From: Clostridium sardiniense
GTDB taxonomy: Bacteria; Bacillota; Clostridia; Clostridiales; Clostridiaceae
Assembly: GCF_016907995.1 (NCBI RefSeq)
Contig: NZ_JAFBDA010000002.1
Span: 1-64,000 of the forward strand
DNA length: 64,000 nucleotides
Reading direction: 5' to 3'
In this document: positions 53,000 to 61,907 of the stretch, piece by piece
Layout: the number at the start of each line of letters is the position of its first letter
How positions within the stretch are numbered: position 1 is the first letter of the stretch
Made by a program: the position numbers and the translations under genes
Notes under the pieces: generated by a model
Database searches by the model: none
What the model was told of the DNA's origin: nothing
The model's input: only the letters and a program-made list of their open reading frames with translations

Positions 53000-53038
53000 A
53001 AAAAGAGGTTATCTTATTTTAAGATAACCTCTTTTTCT
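53000..53038 (+). terminator. Terminator after the DedA gene
   Basis: AAAAAGAGGTTATCTTA pairs with the same-length complement at 53020-53036, then T-rich. Confidence 0.85.
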
Positions 53039-53219
53039 TTATAAAAAATTATTAGTTTTTTTAGTTAATTACTTTACTTTATAGCATTTTAATAAACTTG
53101 TATAAATTTTAACAAAAAAACTATTTACAAATAAATAATAAAGAAGTATGATTTAATTATGAAAATTAAAAAATAAAGATTATTAATTAAGAATGAGTAT
53201 AAATTAGGAGGAATTAATC

Positions 53220-54548
53220 ATGAAAGTTCTTGTTATAGGATGTACACATGCAGGTACAGCAACAGTAGTAAATTTAAAGGCACTATACCCAGATAGTGAA
53301 GTAACTATATACGAAAGAAATGATAATATATCATTCTTATCATGTGGTATAGCACTTCATGTTGGAGATGTTGTTAAGGATTTAAATGATATGTTTTATA
53401 GTTCACCAGAAGCATTAGCTGAGCTTGGTGTTAAAACAAATATGAAACATGATGTATTAGATATAGATTTTGATAATAAAAAAGTTAGAGTTAAAAATTT
53501 AGTAACAGAAGAAATATTTGAAGATAATTATGATAAATTAGTCTTAACAGTTGGTTCATGGCCAATAGTTCCAAACTTTGTTGGTGGAGACTTAGAAAAT
53601 ATAGTTTTATGTAAAAACTACAATCAAGCAAAGGCGATTACTGAAAAGGGTAAGAAAGCTAAGAATGTAGTTATTATTGGAGCAGGATACATTGGTGTTG
53701 AACTTGCAGAAGCATTTGAAATGTTAGGTAAGAACGTAACGTTAATTGATGCAGAAGAAAGAATAATGCCTAAATATTTAGATAAAGAATTTACAGATAT
53801 AGCAGAAAAATCATTTATAGAACATGGAGTTAATTTAGTTCTTGGTGAAAAAGTTAAGTGCTTTGAAGGAGAAAATGGAAAGGTACAAACTGTAGTAACT
53901 GACAATGGTACTTATGCTGGAGACCTAGTAGTATTGTGTATTGGATTTAGACCAAATACAGCATTAGTAAATGGAAAGCTTAATACTCTTCCAAATGGTG
54001 CAATAATGATTGACGAATACATGAGAACAAGCAGAGAGGATGTATTTGCAGCAGGAGATTGTTGTGTTGTTAAATTTAATCCAACTAAAGAAGAAAGATA
54101 TATTCCACTAGCTACAAATGCAGTAAGAATGGGAACTTTAGTTGCTAGAAATATAAATGGTCCTACAATTAAGTACATGGGTACTCAAGGTACATCAGGT
54201 ATTAAAATATATGAAGAATGTATAGCATCAACAGGATTAACAGAAGAAGGTGCTAAACTTGCTGGATTAGAAGTTGAAACTGCAACAATTGAAGAAAATT
54301 ATAGACCAGAATTCATGCCAACATACGAAAAGGCAATGGTTAAAATTGTATTTGATAAAAATTCAAGAAGAATTTTAGGTGGTCAAATTATTTCAAAAGC
54401 TGATTTAACTCAATTTATGAATACTTTATCAGTAGTTATTCAAAATGATATGACTGTAGAAGAACTTGCAATGACTGACTTCTTCTTCCAGCCACACTTT
54501 AATAAACCATGGAGTTTATTAAATGCAGTAGCGCTTAAAGCTCTATAA
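53220..54548 (+). CDS. FAD-dependent NADH oxidase (Nox family)
   Basis: A pyridine-nucleotide-disulfide family oxidoreductase with single redox Cys: SCGIALHVGD, Cys42, as in water-forming NADH oxidases and CoA-disulfide reductases. FAD motif VLVIGCTHAGTATVVNL (3-19), NADH motif VVIIGAGYIGVELAEAFEML (about 148-167), second FAD motif VFAAGDCCVVKFN. 442 residues. Reduces oxygen to water, or peroxide/disulfide, for oxygen defence in an anaerobe; choice among them is not decidable by eye. AGGAGG is 7 bases upstream. Confidence 0.9.
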   Translation: MKVLVIGCTHAGTATVVNLKALYPDSEVTIYERNDNISFLSCGIALHVGDVVKDLNDMFYSSPEALAELGVKTNMKHDVLDIDFDNKKVRVKNLVTEEIFEDNYDKLVLTVGSWPIVPNFVGGDLENIVLCKNYNQAKAITEKGKKAKNVVIIGAGYIGVELAEAFEMLGKNVTLIDAEERIMPKYLDKEFTDIAEKSFIEHGVNLVLGEKVKCFEGENGKVQTVVTDNGTYAGDLVVLCIGFRPNTALVNGKLNTLPNGAIMIDEYMRTSREDVFAAGDCCVVKFNPTKEERYIPLATNAVRMGTLVARNINGPTIKYMGTQGTSGIKIYEECIASTGLTEEGAKLAGLEVETATIEENYRPEFMPTYEKAMVKIVFDKNSRRILGGQIISKADLTQFMNTLSVVIQNDMTVEELAMTDFFFQPHFNKPWSLLNAVALKAL

Positions 54549-54572
54549 TATTGAAGTAGAATAATATATTTA

Positions 54573-54606
54573 AGAACCTATCATGAATGTGATAGGTTCT
54601 TTTTTA
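54573..54606 (+). terminator. Terminator after the NADH oxidase gene
   Basis: AGAACCTATCA pairs with TGATAGGTTCT, followed by TTTTTT. Confidence 0.85.
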
Positions 54607-54819
54607 TTAAGATAATATCCATTATTAGTTAAAATGAATAATTAATAAATAATTAACAAAATCTAAAGTAAGGATAAAAAAATTAAAAAATATTAATTAA
54701 TATATAAAACATGTTAATGTAATAAAATTTTAATCAAATTTTAACTACATTAAAAAAGATGAGTGATACCATTAAAACATAGTTTGGAAGAGAGAAGAGT
54801 GATGAGGGTGAGATCACAG

Positions 54820-55692
54820 ATGTTTAAAATAGATAATAGTATTTATAAAAAAGAAATATTAAGAAGAAAAAGAAGGAAACGAAAAAAAATTGTATTAGGA
54901 GTTTTATCGTTAACAGTTATAATATTTATATTTTCTGGGACTTATAGATTAAGTGCACATATTAAAGAAAAGTTAGAGAGAGTTGATATGGTTGAAGAGG
55001 GTGTACTAGCTATTAGAAACTTAGAAAATAAGAATGTATCAGATATTCAAAGTAAAATAGAAAAAATAAAACAAGATAAAATAGATGAATTAAATAAGAT
55101 AAATAAAGAAAGTATAAAAAAGCATGAGAAAAGTAATACAAAGGAACAGAAGAATAGAAGTTATAAAGCGATATTTGAAGATACGGTTTTTATGGGGGAC
55201 TCTTTAGTTGAACCTTTAGATGAATATAATTTTCTATTAGCTTCATCAGTAGTTGCAACTAAAGGAAGAAATGTTATAACGGCCAATGAAAAAGACATAA
55301 GTTCAGTAATAAGTTTAAAACCTAGAAAAATTGTAATGTTATATGGGATGAATGATCTTGGCATGTTTAAATATAAAAATGATTTTATAAATAAATACAA
55401 AAAATTAATAGCAAATATAAGAAAGCAATTACCTGGAACACAAATATACATAAATAATATTTTTAAAACTCAAGAAAAAGTTTGGCTAAAGGATAAGAAT
55501 CTTAGGCCAGAGAGAATAACTGAATTTAACAATGCATTAAAAGATATGTGTGATGAACTAAAAATTAATTATATAGATGTAAGTTATTTAGTTCAAAGTA
55601 ATAGTAAGTTATATGAACCTGATGGAATTCATTTAATAGCAAACTTTTATCCTAAATGGTTAGAGCAGATAAATAAAAAAATTAATAAATAA
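54820..55692 (+). CDS. Membrane-anchored SGNH/GDSL-like hydrolase
   Basis: First gene of a surface O-acylation cluster. N-terminal basic patch KEILRRKRRKRKKIVLGVLS and a helix, a coiled segment to about 120, then an SGNH fold: block I VFMGDSLVEPL, block III LYGMNDLGMF, and block V YEPDGIHLIANFYPKWL with Asp-His. Such proteins attach or remove acyl groups on exopolymers. Start uncertain: ATG 54820 has GAGGGTGA upstream; in-frame GTG 54763 and ATG 54802 are possible earlier starts with weak sites. Confidence 0.78.
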   Translation: MFKIDNSIYKKEILRRKRRKRKKIVLGVLSLTVIIFIFSGTYRLSAHIKEKLERVDMVEEGVLAIRNLENKNVSDIQSKIEKIKQDKIDELNKINKESIKKHEKSNTKEQKNRSYKAIFEDTVFMGDSLVEPLDEYNFLLASSVVATKGRNVITANEKDISSVISLKPRKIVMLYGMNDLGMFKYKNDFINKYKKLIANIRKQLPGTQIYINNIFKTQEKVWLKDKNLRPERITEFNNALKDMCDELKINYIDVSYLVQSNSKLYEPDGIHLIANFYPKWLEQINKKINK

Positions 55693-55705
55693 AAAGGGGG
55701 CTATT

Positions 55706-56188
55706 ATGAAAGATATCAATAAAAGGTCGTGTGTAAAATTACTATTAGTGATATTTTTAGCAATAATATTTAAAGGGTGTACAACTTTTTCAGATACAAA
55801 AAATATACCAGTTAATAATATAGTAAAAGAAATAGAAGTAGCACATGATTTATCATCTATGAGAAAGGGAGACAGCAAAGTATTAAAAAGATATTATGGA
55901 TTAAATTCAAATGATTTAGAAGAATTTTGTTTATACTTACCTTCATCAACGATGGATGTAGATGAAATACTTATAGTAAAGGTGAAGAATAAAAAACAAA
56001 TTGAATCAATAGAAGATAGTATGGAGGAGAGGGCTAATAAACAATTAGAGAGCTTTAAAGATTATGCACCAGAACAGGCAAATTTAATAGAAAATAATGA
56101 AATTGCTGTAAGAGGTAACTATGTAATTTTTGTAATATCAAAAGATGCTGAAGCAATAAAGGACAAATTTAAAGAAGCAATAAAATAG
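55706..56188 (+). CDS. DUF4358 lipoprotein of the O-acylation cluster
   Basis: 160 residues with a lipoprotein-like signal (LLLVIFLAIIFKGC, Cys25; the Lys before Gly is unusual) and DUF4358 pattern: LKRYYGLNSNDLEEFCLYLP, SSTMDVDEILIVKVKNKKQI, ENNEIAVRGNYVIFVISKDA. The domain is commonly found beside MBOAT/DHHW genes in Firmicutes; function unknown. AAAAAGGGGG 7-8 bases before the ATG; 13 bases after the SGNH gene and 15 before MBOAT. Confidence 0.8.
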   Translation: MKDINKRSCVKLLLVIFLAIIFKGCTTFSDTKNIPVNNIVKEIEVAHDLSSMRKGDSKVLKRYYGLNSNDLEEFCLYLPSSTMDVDEILIVKVKNKKQIESIEDSMEERANKQLESFKDYAPEQANLIENNEIAVRGNYVIFVISKDAEAIKDKFKEAIK

Positions 56189-56203
56189 AAAGAGGTAATA
56201 GAC

Positions 56204-57610
56204 GTGGTATTTAGCAGTATAATTTTTATTTTTACTTTTTTACCTATTACATTAATTTTATATTACATATCTCCAAGGAAAATAAAAAATATAACATTAT
56301 TAATAGCTAGCTTAATTTTTTATGCATGGGGTGAACCTAAATATATATTTTTAATGATACTTACTATAATTTTTGATTACTTTGCAGCCTTATTAATAAA
56401 TAAAAATTCAAAGAATAGAAGAAAAGTAAGACAGATTTTTATATTTACTATAATAATGAATATAGCAATACTTGGATTTTTTAAATATTTTGGATTTATT
56501 GTAGAGAATATAAATAGTTTATTCTCTACACATATTGAATATGAATCTCTTCCATTACCTGTAGGGATATCATTTTATACATTTCAAACATTATCATATA
56601 TAGTAGATGTTTATATGAAGAAAGTTAATGTGCAAAAGAATTTTATAAATTTTTCACTTTATATATCAATGTTCCCACAATTAGTTGCAGGACCAATTGT
56701 TCAATATTCTGATATAAATAAACAGTTGGAAAATAGAAATGAAAATATAGATAAGTTTGGTGAAGGTGTAGAGAGGTTTATAGAGGGATTAGGTAAAAAA
56801 GTATTACTTGCTAATAATATAGGAATGGTATGGACTGCTATATCTAGTATGAATATAGCAAATATTTCTGTGATTTCTTCATGGATAGGAATAGCTGCAT
56901 ATACATTTCAAATATATTTTGATTTTAGTGGATACTCGGATATGGCAATTGGACTTGGTAAGATGTTTGGTTTTGATTTTATAGAAAATTTTAATTATCC
57001 ATATATATCAAAGAGTGTAACTGAGTTTTGGAGAAGATGGCATATATCACTTGGATCATGGTTTAGAGATTACATATATATACCTCTTGGAGGAAATCGT
57101 ATAGGCATAAGCAAACAATGTAGAAATATTTTTATTGTATGGCTTTTAACGGGGTTATGGCATGGTGCGAGTTGGAACTTTATAGCCTGGGGATTATACT
57201 ATGGGTTCTTTGTTCTTATAGAGAAGATATTTATGAAGAATTTATTAGAAAAACTTCCAGTGGCAATAAGACGTATTTATACAATGATAATAGTTATGGT
57301 AGGCTGGGTATTATTTTCTATGAATACATTAGATGAGTCAATACAATATATAAAAGTAATGTTTGGACTGTCTGGAAATAAGTTCATAGACGGAACATCA
57401 ATATATTATCTATATACTAATATATTAATATTTATAATTTTAATATTATGTTCAACTCCAATTATAAAGAAAATATTTAATAGAATAAGAGAGGTATATA
57501 ATTCTAAAGGGGTAATAGTAGCATTATTAATACAGATGACAATATTATTACTAAGTATTGCTTATTTAGTTAATGCAACCTATAATCCATTTTTATACTT
57601 TAGATTTTAG
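56204..57610 (+). CDS. MBOAT-family membrane O-acyltransferase (AlgI/DltB-like)
   Basis: Moves an acyl (usually acetyl) group across the membrane for surface-polymer modification. Roughly eleven helices; catalytic region FWRRWHISLGSWFRDYIYIP, LGGNR, then LLTGLWHGASWNFIAWGLYY with the conserved His near residue 320; the family PLPVGISFYTFQTLSYIVDV and FPQLVAGPIVQY are present. 468 residues is normal for AlgI/PatA-type. GTG start with AAAGAGG upstream. Works with the DHHW protein after it. Confidence 0.92.
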   Translation: MVFSSIIFIFTFLPITLILYYISPRKIKNITLLIASLIFYAWGEPKYIFLMILTIIFDYFAALLINKNSKNRRKVRQIFIFTIIMNIAILGFFKYFGFIVENINSLFSTHIEYESLPLPVGISFYTFQTLSYIVDVYMKKVNVQKNFINFSLYISMFPQLVAGPIVQYSDINKQLENRNENIDKFGEGVERFIEGLGKKVLLANNIGMVWTAISSMNIANISVISSWIGIAAYTFQIYFDFSGYSDMAIGLGKMFGFDFIENFNYPYISKSVTEFWRRWHISLGSWFRDYIYIPLGGNRIGISKQCRNIFIVWLLTGLWHGASWNFIAWGLYYGFFVLIEKIFMKNLLEKLPVAIRRIYTMIIVMVGWVLFSMNTLDESIQYIKVMFGLSGNKFIDGTSIYYLYTNILIFIILILCSTPIIKKIFNRIREVYNSKGVIVALLIQMTILLLSIAYLVNATYNPFLYFRF

Positions 57611-57633
57611 AAAAGAAAGTAGATGAATATGTT

Positions 57634-58794
57634 ATGTATAAAAAATCTAATATAAATAAAATTAGATATCAGAGATTATTAGCAGTTAGTTTTCTACTTT
57701 TTCTAATAATCTTAGTAAGTTTAAATATTGTGATTAAACCCAAAGAGTTTTCAGAAGTAGAAAATAGAATGCTAGCTCAAGCTCCAAAATTTTCAATAGA
57801 TAGATTATTCGAAGGTAGATTTATAAAAAAATATGAGAAATACAAAAGTGATCAATTTGCATTTAGAGGTTCTTGGATAAATATTAAATCAACAATTGAT
57901 AAAATAAGTGGTAAAAAAGAGAGTAACGGAATTTATTTATCAGAGAATGCTTATCTTATAGAGAGTTTTAAGGAACCTAATGATGATTATATAAATCAAA
58001 ATATAAATGCTATAAATAAGTTTTCAAAAATACATAAGAATATTAAGAGTTATGTAATGGTTGCACCTAATGCTATAAGTATAGTTAAAGATAAGTTACC
58101 TAAATTTGCACCAGTATTAAATCAAAGAGATTACATAAATAATTTTAAAAGTAAATTAAGTTCAGATATTAAATTTATTGATACTTTTGATATATTAAAT
58201 AATCATAAGAATGAGTATTTATATTATAGGACGGATCATCATTGGACAACTTTAGGAGCGTATTACTCATACTTAGAAGCATGTAAGACTATGAATTTAA
58301 AAGCAAATACTAAAGATAATTATTCTATAGAGCGAGTTACTAATGATTTTTATGGAACATTATCTTCAAAGAGTGCATTTGATGTTGATGAGCCTGATAG
58401 CATAGATATATATATTCCTAAAAGTAGTGATGATGAAGTAATAGCAAACTATGTTAAAGAAAAGAAAAAAGAAGGGACTTTATATGATAGTGATAGTCTT
58501 AAAAAGAAGGATAAATATACAGTGTTTTTAGAAGGAAATCATCCTATTGTAAAAATAAATACAACTTCCAAGAGTGATAAAAAGTTATTACTAATAAAAG
58601 ATTCTTATGCAAATAGTTTTGTACAATTTTTAACTACTCATTATAGTGAAATCGTAATGGTTGATCCTAGATACTATTATGATGATATTGAAAGTTTAAT
58701 TAAAAATGAAGGAACAACAGATATATTATATCTTTATAATGCGAATACATTTTTCCAAGATAATTCCTTAGCACCAGTTTTAAATAACGAATAA
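57634..58794 (+). CDS. DHHW-family (AlgJ/AlgX-like) protein
   Basis: Partner of the MBOAT acyltransferase that transfers the acyl group to polymer at the surface. One N-terminal helix (LLAVSFLLFLIILVSLNIVI), then an SGNH-like domain with the name motif DHHW at 201-204 in YYRTDHHWTTLGAYYSY, and the Ser region LLLIKDSYANSFVQFL near the end. 386 residues is usual. Ends the four-gene cluster. Confidence 0.9.
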   Translation: MYKKSNINKIRYQRLLAVSFLLFLIILVSLNIVIKPKEFSEVENRMLAQAPKFSIDRLFEGRFIKKYEKYKSDQFAFRGSWINIKSTIDKISGKKESNGIYLSENAYLIESFKEPNDDYINQNINAINKFSKIHKNIKSYVMVAPNAISIVKDKLPKFAPVLNQRDYINNFKSKLSSDIKFIDTFDILNNHKNEYLYYRTDHHWTTLGAYYSYLEACKTMNLKANTKDNYSIERVTNDFYGTLSSKSAFDVDEPDSIDIYIPKSSDDEVIANYVKEKKKEGTLYDSDSLKKKDKYTVFLEGNHPIVKINTTSKSDKKLLLIKDSYANSFVQFLTTHYSEIVMVDPRYYYDDIESLIKNEGTTDILYLYNANTFFQDNSLAPVLNNE

Positions 58795-58820
58795 GAAAAT
58801 AAATTTAATATGTAAAAGGG

Positions 58821-58848
58821 ACCATCATAGATTATGATGGTTTTTTTA
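58821..58848 (+). terminator. Terminator after the O-acylation cluster
   Basis: ACCATCATA pairs with TATGATGGT over GAT, then TTTTTT. Confidence 0.85.
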
Positions 58849-58919
58849 TATATTAAAAATAGAATTTTATTTTAATAAAAGGATAATCCTAAATATATAA
58901 AAATTAAGGAGATGATTTT

Positions 58920-59195
58920 ATGAATATAAATATAGATGAAAAAGCAAAGGAAGCATTAATAAAATTAGGTGCAAATTCACAGGATGAATATGTTAGAATA
59001 AAAGCAACACTTTCTTGTGGAGTTTCCTATTATGAACTATTTACTGATTTTAAGAGGGAAGATGATAAAGTATTTAATATAGATGGAATAAAGTTTGTGC
59101 TAGATGAATATTCTGAGAAAGCATGTGATAATACTACAATCTTTTATGATAGAGATAAGTATATTAATGGATTTTATATAAAGGAGAATAAATGA
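58920..59195 (+). CDS. HesB-like small protein
   Basis: 91 residues of HesB/IscA-like type: INIDEKAKEALIKLGANSQD, YVRIKATLSCGVSYYELFTD and the C-terminal CDNTTIFYDRD-like end. One Cys at about 36 and another at 71 remain; the C-terminal CGC of iron-sulfur A-type carriers is absent, so it is of the HesB-like group of unclear function. AAGGAG precedes. Its stop overlaps the ATG of the next gene by 4 bases. Confidence 0.72.
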   Translation: MNINIDEKAKEALIKLGANSQDEYVRIKATLSCGVSYYELFTDFKREDDKVFNIDGIKFVLDEYSEKACDNTTIFYDRDKYINGFYIKENK

Positions 59196-60235
59196 AAGAT
59201 TTAGAAAAGAGTAAGAGTAGAAAGTTAGAGCATATAAAATATGCTATGGAGGCTTATTCTAAAGAAGATTATTTTAAGGATATAAAAATTTTTAATAATT
59301 CTGTACCAGAAATAAATTATGATGAAATAAATCTTAAATGTAATTTTTTAGAGAAAAAAATAGATATGCCAGTTATGATAAATGCTATGACTGGTGGAAC
59401 AGATTTGAGCTTTGAAATAAATAGAGATTTAAGTATTATAGCAAAAGAATTTAATATTCCTATGGCAGTTGGATCCCAAGCTATAATGTTTAAAGATAAA
59501 GGGTTAGAAAGAACATTTAAGGTAGCTCGAGAGAATAATAAAGAGGGTATTATTCTCTCTAATTTAAGTGCACTTAGTTCTTTAGAAAATGTAAAAAGAG
59601 CAATAGACTTAATAGAAGCGGATGGAATTCAGCTTCATTTAAATCCAGCGCAGGAATTGGTTATGACAGAAGGGGATAGAAATTTTAAGGGAATGTTAAA
59701 AAATATAGAAAATATAATAAAAAATATAGACGTTCCAGTTATTATAAAGGAAGTTGGCAGTGGAATTAGCTTTGATGCTTGCAAAGAATTAATAAATGCT
59801 GGTGTAGAGTATGTGGATGTTGGTGGAAAAGGTGGAACAAGCTTTATTAAAATTGAAGCATTAAGAAAAACTATTGATATATTCGAAGAAATAGAAGAAA
59901 TTGAAATACCAACACCTCAATCAATCCTTTTTTGTAAGGTTGCAAAACCAGATTTAAATATAATATCATCTGGAGGAATAAGCAAAGGAAGTCATATAAT
60001 AAAGTCTATAATGCTTGGTGCAAATATAAGTGGGATATCAGGACCTATACTATATAAATATTTAAATGGTGGAATGTATGAAGTTATAGAATATATAAAT
60101 TCATTAAGAGAAAATATTAAAATACTTATGGGATGTTTAGGATGCGAGAATATTGAAGATATCAAAAAAGTAAAATATTACTATAAAGAGGAAGATATTA
60201 TTAAAAACTTTGTAAAATCTAAAATAAATATTTAG
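59192..60235 (+). CDS. fni: Isopentenyl-diphosphate delta-isomerase, type 2
   Basis: FMN-dependent conversion of IPP to DMAPP, supplying allylic starter for polyprenyl chains. Marks: RKLEHIKYAMEAYSK, MPVMINAMTGGTDLSFEINR, GSQAIM, LHLNPAQELVMTEGDR (metal site), IIKEVGSGISFDAC, VDVGGKGGTSFIKIE and ISSGGISKGSHIIKSIMLGA. 347 residues is typical. Starts within the HesB-like gene, GGAG upstream, so the two are coupled. Feeds the same isoprenoid pool as dmkB. Confidence 0.92.
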   Translation: MKDLEKSKSRKLEHIKYAMEAYSKEDYFKDIKIFNNSVPEINYDEINLKCNFLEKKIDMPVMINAMTGGTDLSFEINRDLSIIAKEFNIPMAVGSQAIMFKDKGLERTFKVARENNKEGIILSNLSALSSLENVKRAIDLIEADGIQLHLNPAQELVMTEGDRNFKGMLKNIENIIKNIDVPVIIKEVGSGISFDACKELINAGVEYVDVGGKGGTSFIKIEALRKTIDIFEEIEEIEIPTPQSILFCKVAKPDLNIISSGGISKGSHIIKSIMLGANISGISGPILYKYLNGGMYEVIEYINSLRENIKILMGCLGCENIEDIKKVKYYYKEEDIIKNFVKSKINI

Positions 60236-60317
60236 TAACTATCCAATAAGTGTAGAAGATACAAGCTGTTTGTGTTATAATTTTCATGTTATTCTTTAAT
60301 AATGGAGGAGTAAGTAT

Positions 60318-60455
60318 ATGAAACACATAAAAACAATTAATAAAACAAACATCAAGAACAGTTTAAAGAAACCAGGATGCAAAGAATGTGCAAATTCATG
60401 CCAATCAGCATGTAAAACTTCATGCACAGTTGCAAACTTAGAGTGCGAAAACTAA
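60318..60455 (+). CDS. scfA: SCIFF ranthipeptide precursor
   Basis: A 45-residue peptide with six Cys in its C-terminal half: GCKECANSCQSACKTSC and the final LEC. It starts MKHIKTINKTNIKNSLKKPG. This matches the SCIFF (six cysteines in forty-five residues) family nearly universal in Clostridia, in which a radical-SAM enzyme links Cys sulfur to a backbone carbon. GGAGGAG 6-7 bases upstream. A hairpin separates it from the maturase gene downstream. Confidence 0.95.
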   Translation: MKHIKTINKTNIKNSLKKPGCKECANSCQSACKTSCTVANLECEN

Positions 60456-60460
60456 TAAAT

Positions 60461-60492
60461 AAGCAGTAACTTAAACTTAAGTTACTGCTTAA
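60461..60492 (+). terminator. Hairpin between scfA and scfB (probable partial terminator)
   Basis: A perfect 12-bp stem AAGCAGTAACTT with its complement and loop AAACTT, followed by AATTATT rather than a full T run. Likely sets higher peptide than maturase expression, or protects the scfA mRNA end. Confidence 0.65.
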
Positions 60493-60523
60493 TTATTAAT
60501 GTAATTTAGGAGGAGTTTTTAAA

Positions 60524-61879
60524 ATGGCATTAATACATAAATTTAAACAAGGGGACAATTGTTTTGTCTTAGATGTTAATACAGGAGCAGTTCACGTTGT
60601 TGACGAACTAGTTTATGACTTAGTAGATGACAATGGATTAAGAGATAAGAATACAGTTATAAATGAATTAAAATCAAAATATGATGAAAAAGAGCTTAGT
60701 GAAGCTTATGATGAAATAAAGCAATTAGTAGATGAGGACATGCTTTATACAAAAGATATGTATGAAGATATAGCTCATAGTTCAATGGATGATAGAGACT
60801 ATATAAAGGCTGTATGCTTAAATATTATTCATGGATGCAACTTAAGATGTAAGTATTGTTTTGCAGATGAAGGAGAATATCATGGACACAAAGGTGTTAT
60901 GGATATAGAAACTGCAAAGAAAGCAATAGACTATGTCGTAAAGAGAAGTGGTCCTAGAAGAAATATAGAAATAGATCTTTTTGGTGGAGAACCAACTCTT
61001 ATAATGGATACTATTAAAGAAATAATAAAGTATGCAAGAGATAATGAAAAAGCGTGGAAGAAAAATATAAGATTCACTATGACAACTAATGCAACTCTTT
61101 TAAATGATGAAATGATGGAATTCATGGATAAAGAAATGGGTAATATTATACTTTCATTAGATGGAAGAAAAGAAGTAAATGATAATGTAAGAATTAAAGT
61201 TGATGGTTCAGGATCATATGATGATATACTTCCAAACATCAAAAAGATGGTTGAAAGAAGAAATAAAGATAAGATGTTCTATGTAAGAGGAACATTTACA
61301 AGAGCAAACACTGATTTCTATGAAGATGTTATGGAAATGGCTAAAGAAGGCTTTAGAGAAATATCAATAGAACCAGTTGTATTACCAGGGGAGCATCCTC
61401 TTTCATTAAGAGAAGAAGATTTAGATACTATCTTTGAAAACTATGACAAGCTATATGATGAAATGGTTAGAAGAAAGAGAGAAGGGGATGAATTTAGATT
61501 CTATCACTTCAATGTAGATCTTAATGGAGGACCATGTGTATACAAGAGAATTTCAGGTTGTGGAGCTGGATTTGAATATGTAGCAATAACTCCTCAAGGT
61601 GATGTATATCCATGTCATCAATTTGTTGGTAAGGAAGAATACAAATTAGGAACAATATTTGATGATAGCTATGATAAAGAACTTGGAAGAGAATTTAAGA
61701 AAGCTCATATATACAACAAACCAAAGTGTAAGGATTGCTGGGCAAGATTCTACTGTAGTGGTGGATGCCAAGCTAACAACGTAAACTTTAATGGTGATAT
61801 ACATGTTCCTTATGAAATAGGATGTAAGATGCAAAAGAAGAGAATTGAATGTGCAATTGCATTAAAGGCAGCAGAATAA
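60524..61879 (+). CDS. scfB: Thioether-forming SCIFF peptide maturase (radical SAM/SPASM)
   Basis: Installs a thioether crosslink in the SCIFF peptide. N-terminal peptide-recognition region (1-90), radical-SAM CxxxCxxC at Cys105, Cys109, Cys112 in HGCNLRCKYCFADE, then GGEPTLIM, and a SPASM domain with extra cluster Cys (GGPCVYKRISGCGAG, DVYPCHQFVG, CKDCWARFYCSGGCQAN, and CKMQKKR). 451 residues is normal. AGGAGG 8 bases upstream. Next is an M16 peptidase gene. Confidence 0.95.
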   Translation: MALIHKFKQGDNCFVLDVNTGAVHVVDELVYDLVDDNGLRDKNTVINELKSKYDEKELSEAYDEIKQLVDEDMLYTKDMYEDIAHSSMDDRDYIKAVCLNIIHGCNLRCKYCFADEGEYHGHKGVMDIETAKKAIDYVVKRSGPRRNIEIDLFGGEPTLIMDTIKEIIKYARDNEKAWKKNIRFTMTTNATLLNDEMMEFMDKEMGNIILSLDGRKEVNDNVRIKVDGSGSYDDILPNIKKMVERRNKDKMFYVRGTFTRANTDFYEDVMEMAKEGFREISIEPVVLPGEHPLSLREEDLDTIFENYDKLYDEMVRRKREGDEFRFYHFNVDLNGGPCVYKRISGCGAGFEYVAITPQGDVYPCHQFVGKEEYKLGTIFDDSYDKELGREFKKAHIYNKPKCKDCWARFYCSGGCQANNVNFNGDIHVPYEIGCKMQKKRIECAIALKAAE

Positions 61880-61907
61880 ATTTTAAAATATTTTGGAGTG
61901 ATAAAGT

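Noticed and set aside
53220-54548. Calling the oxidoreductase CoA-disulfide reductase
   Set aside because: Cys42 and fold fit both CoA-disulfide reductase and NADH oxidase; no rhodanese domain or other discriminating feature is visible, so the broader name is kept.
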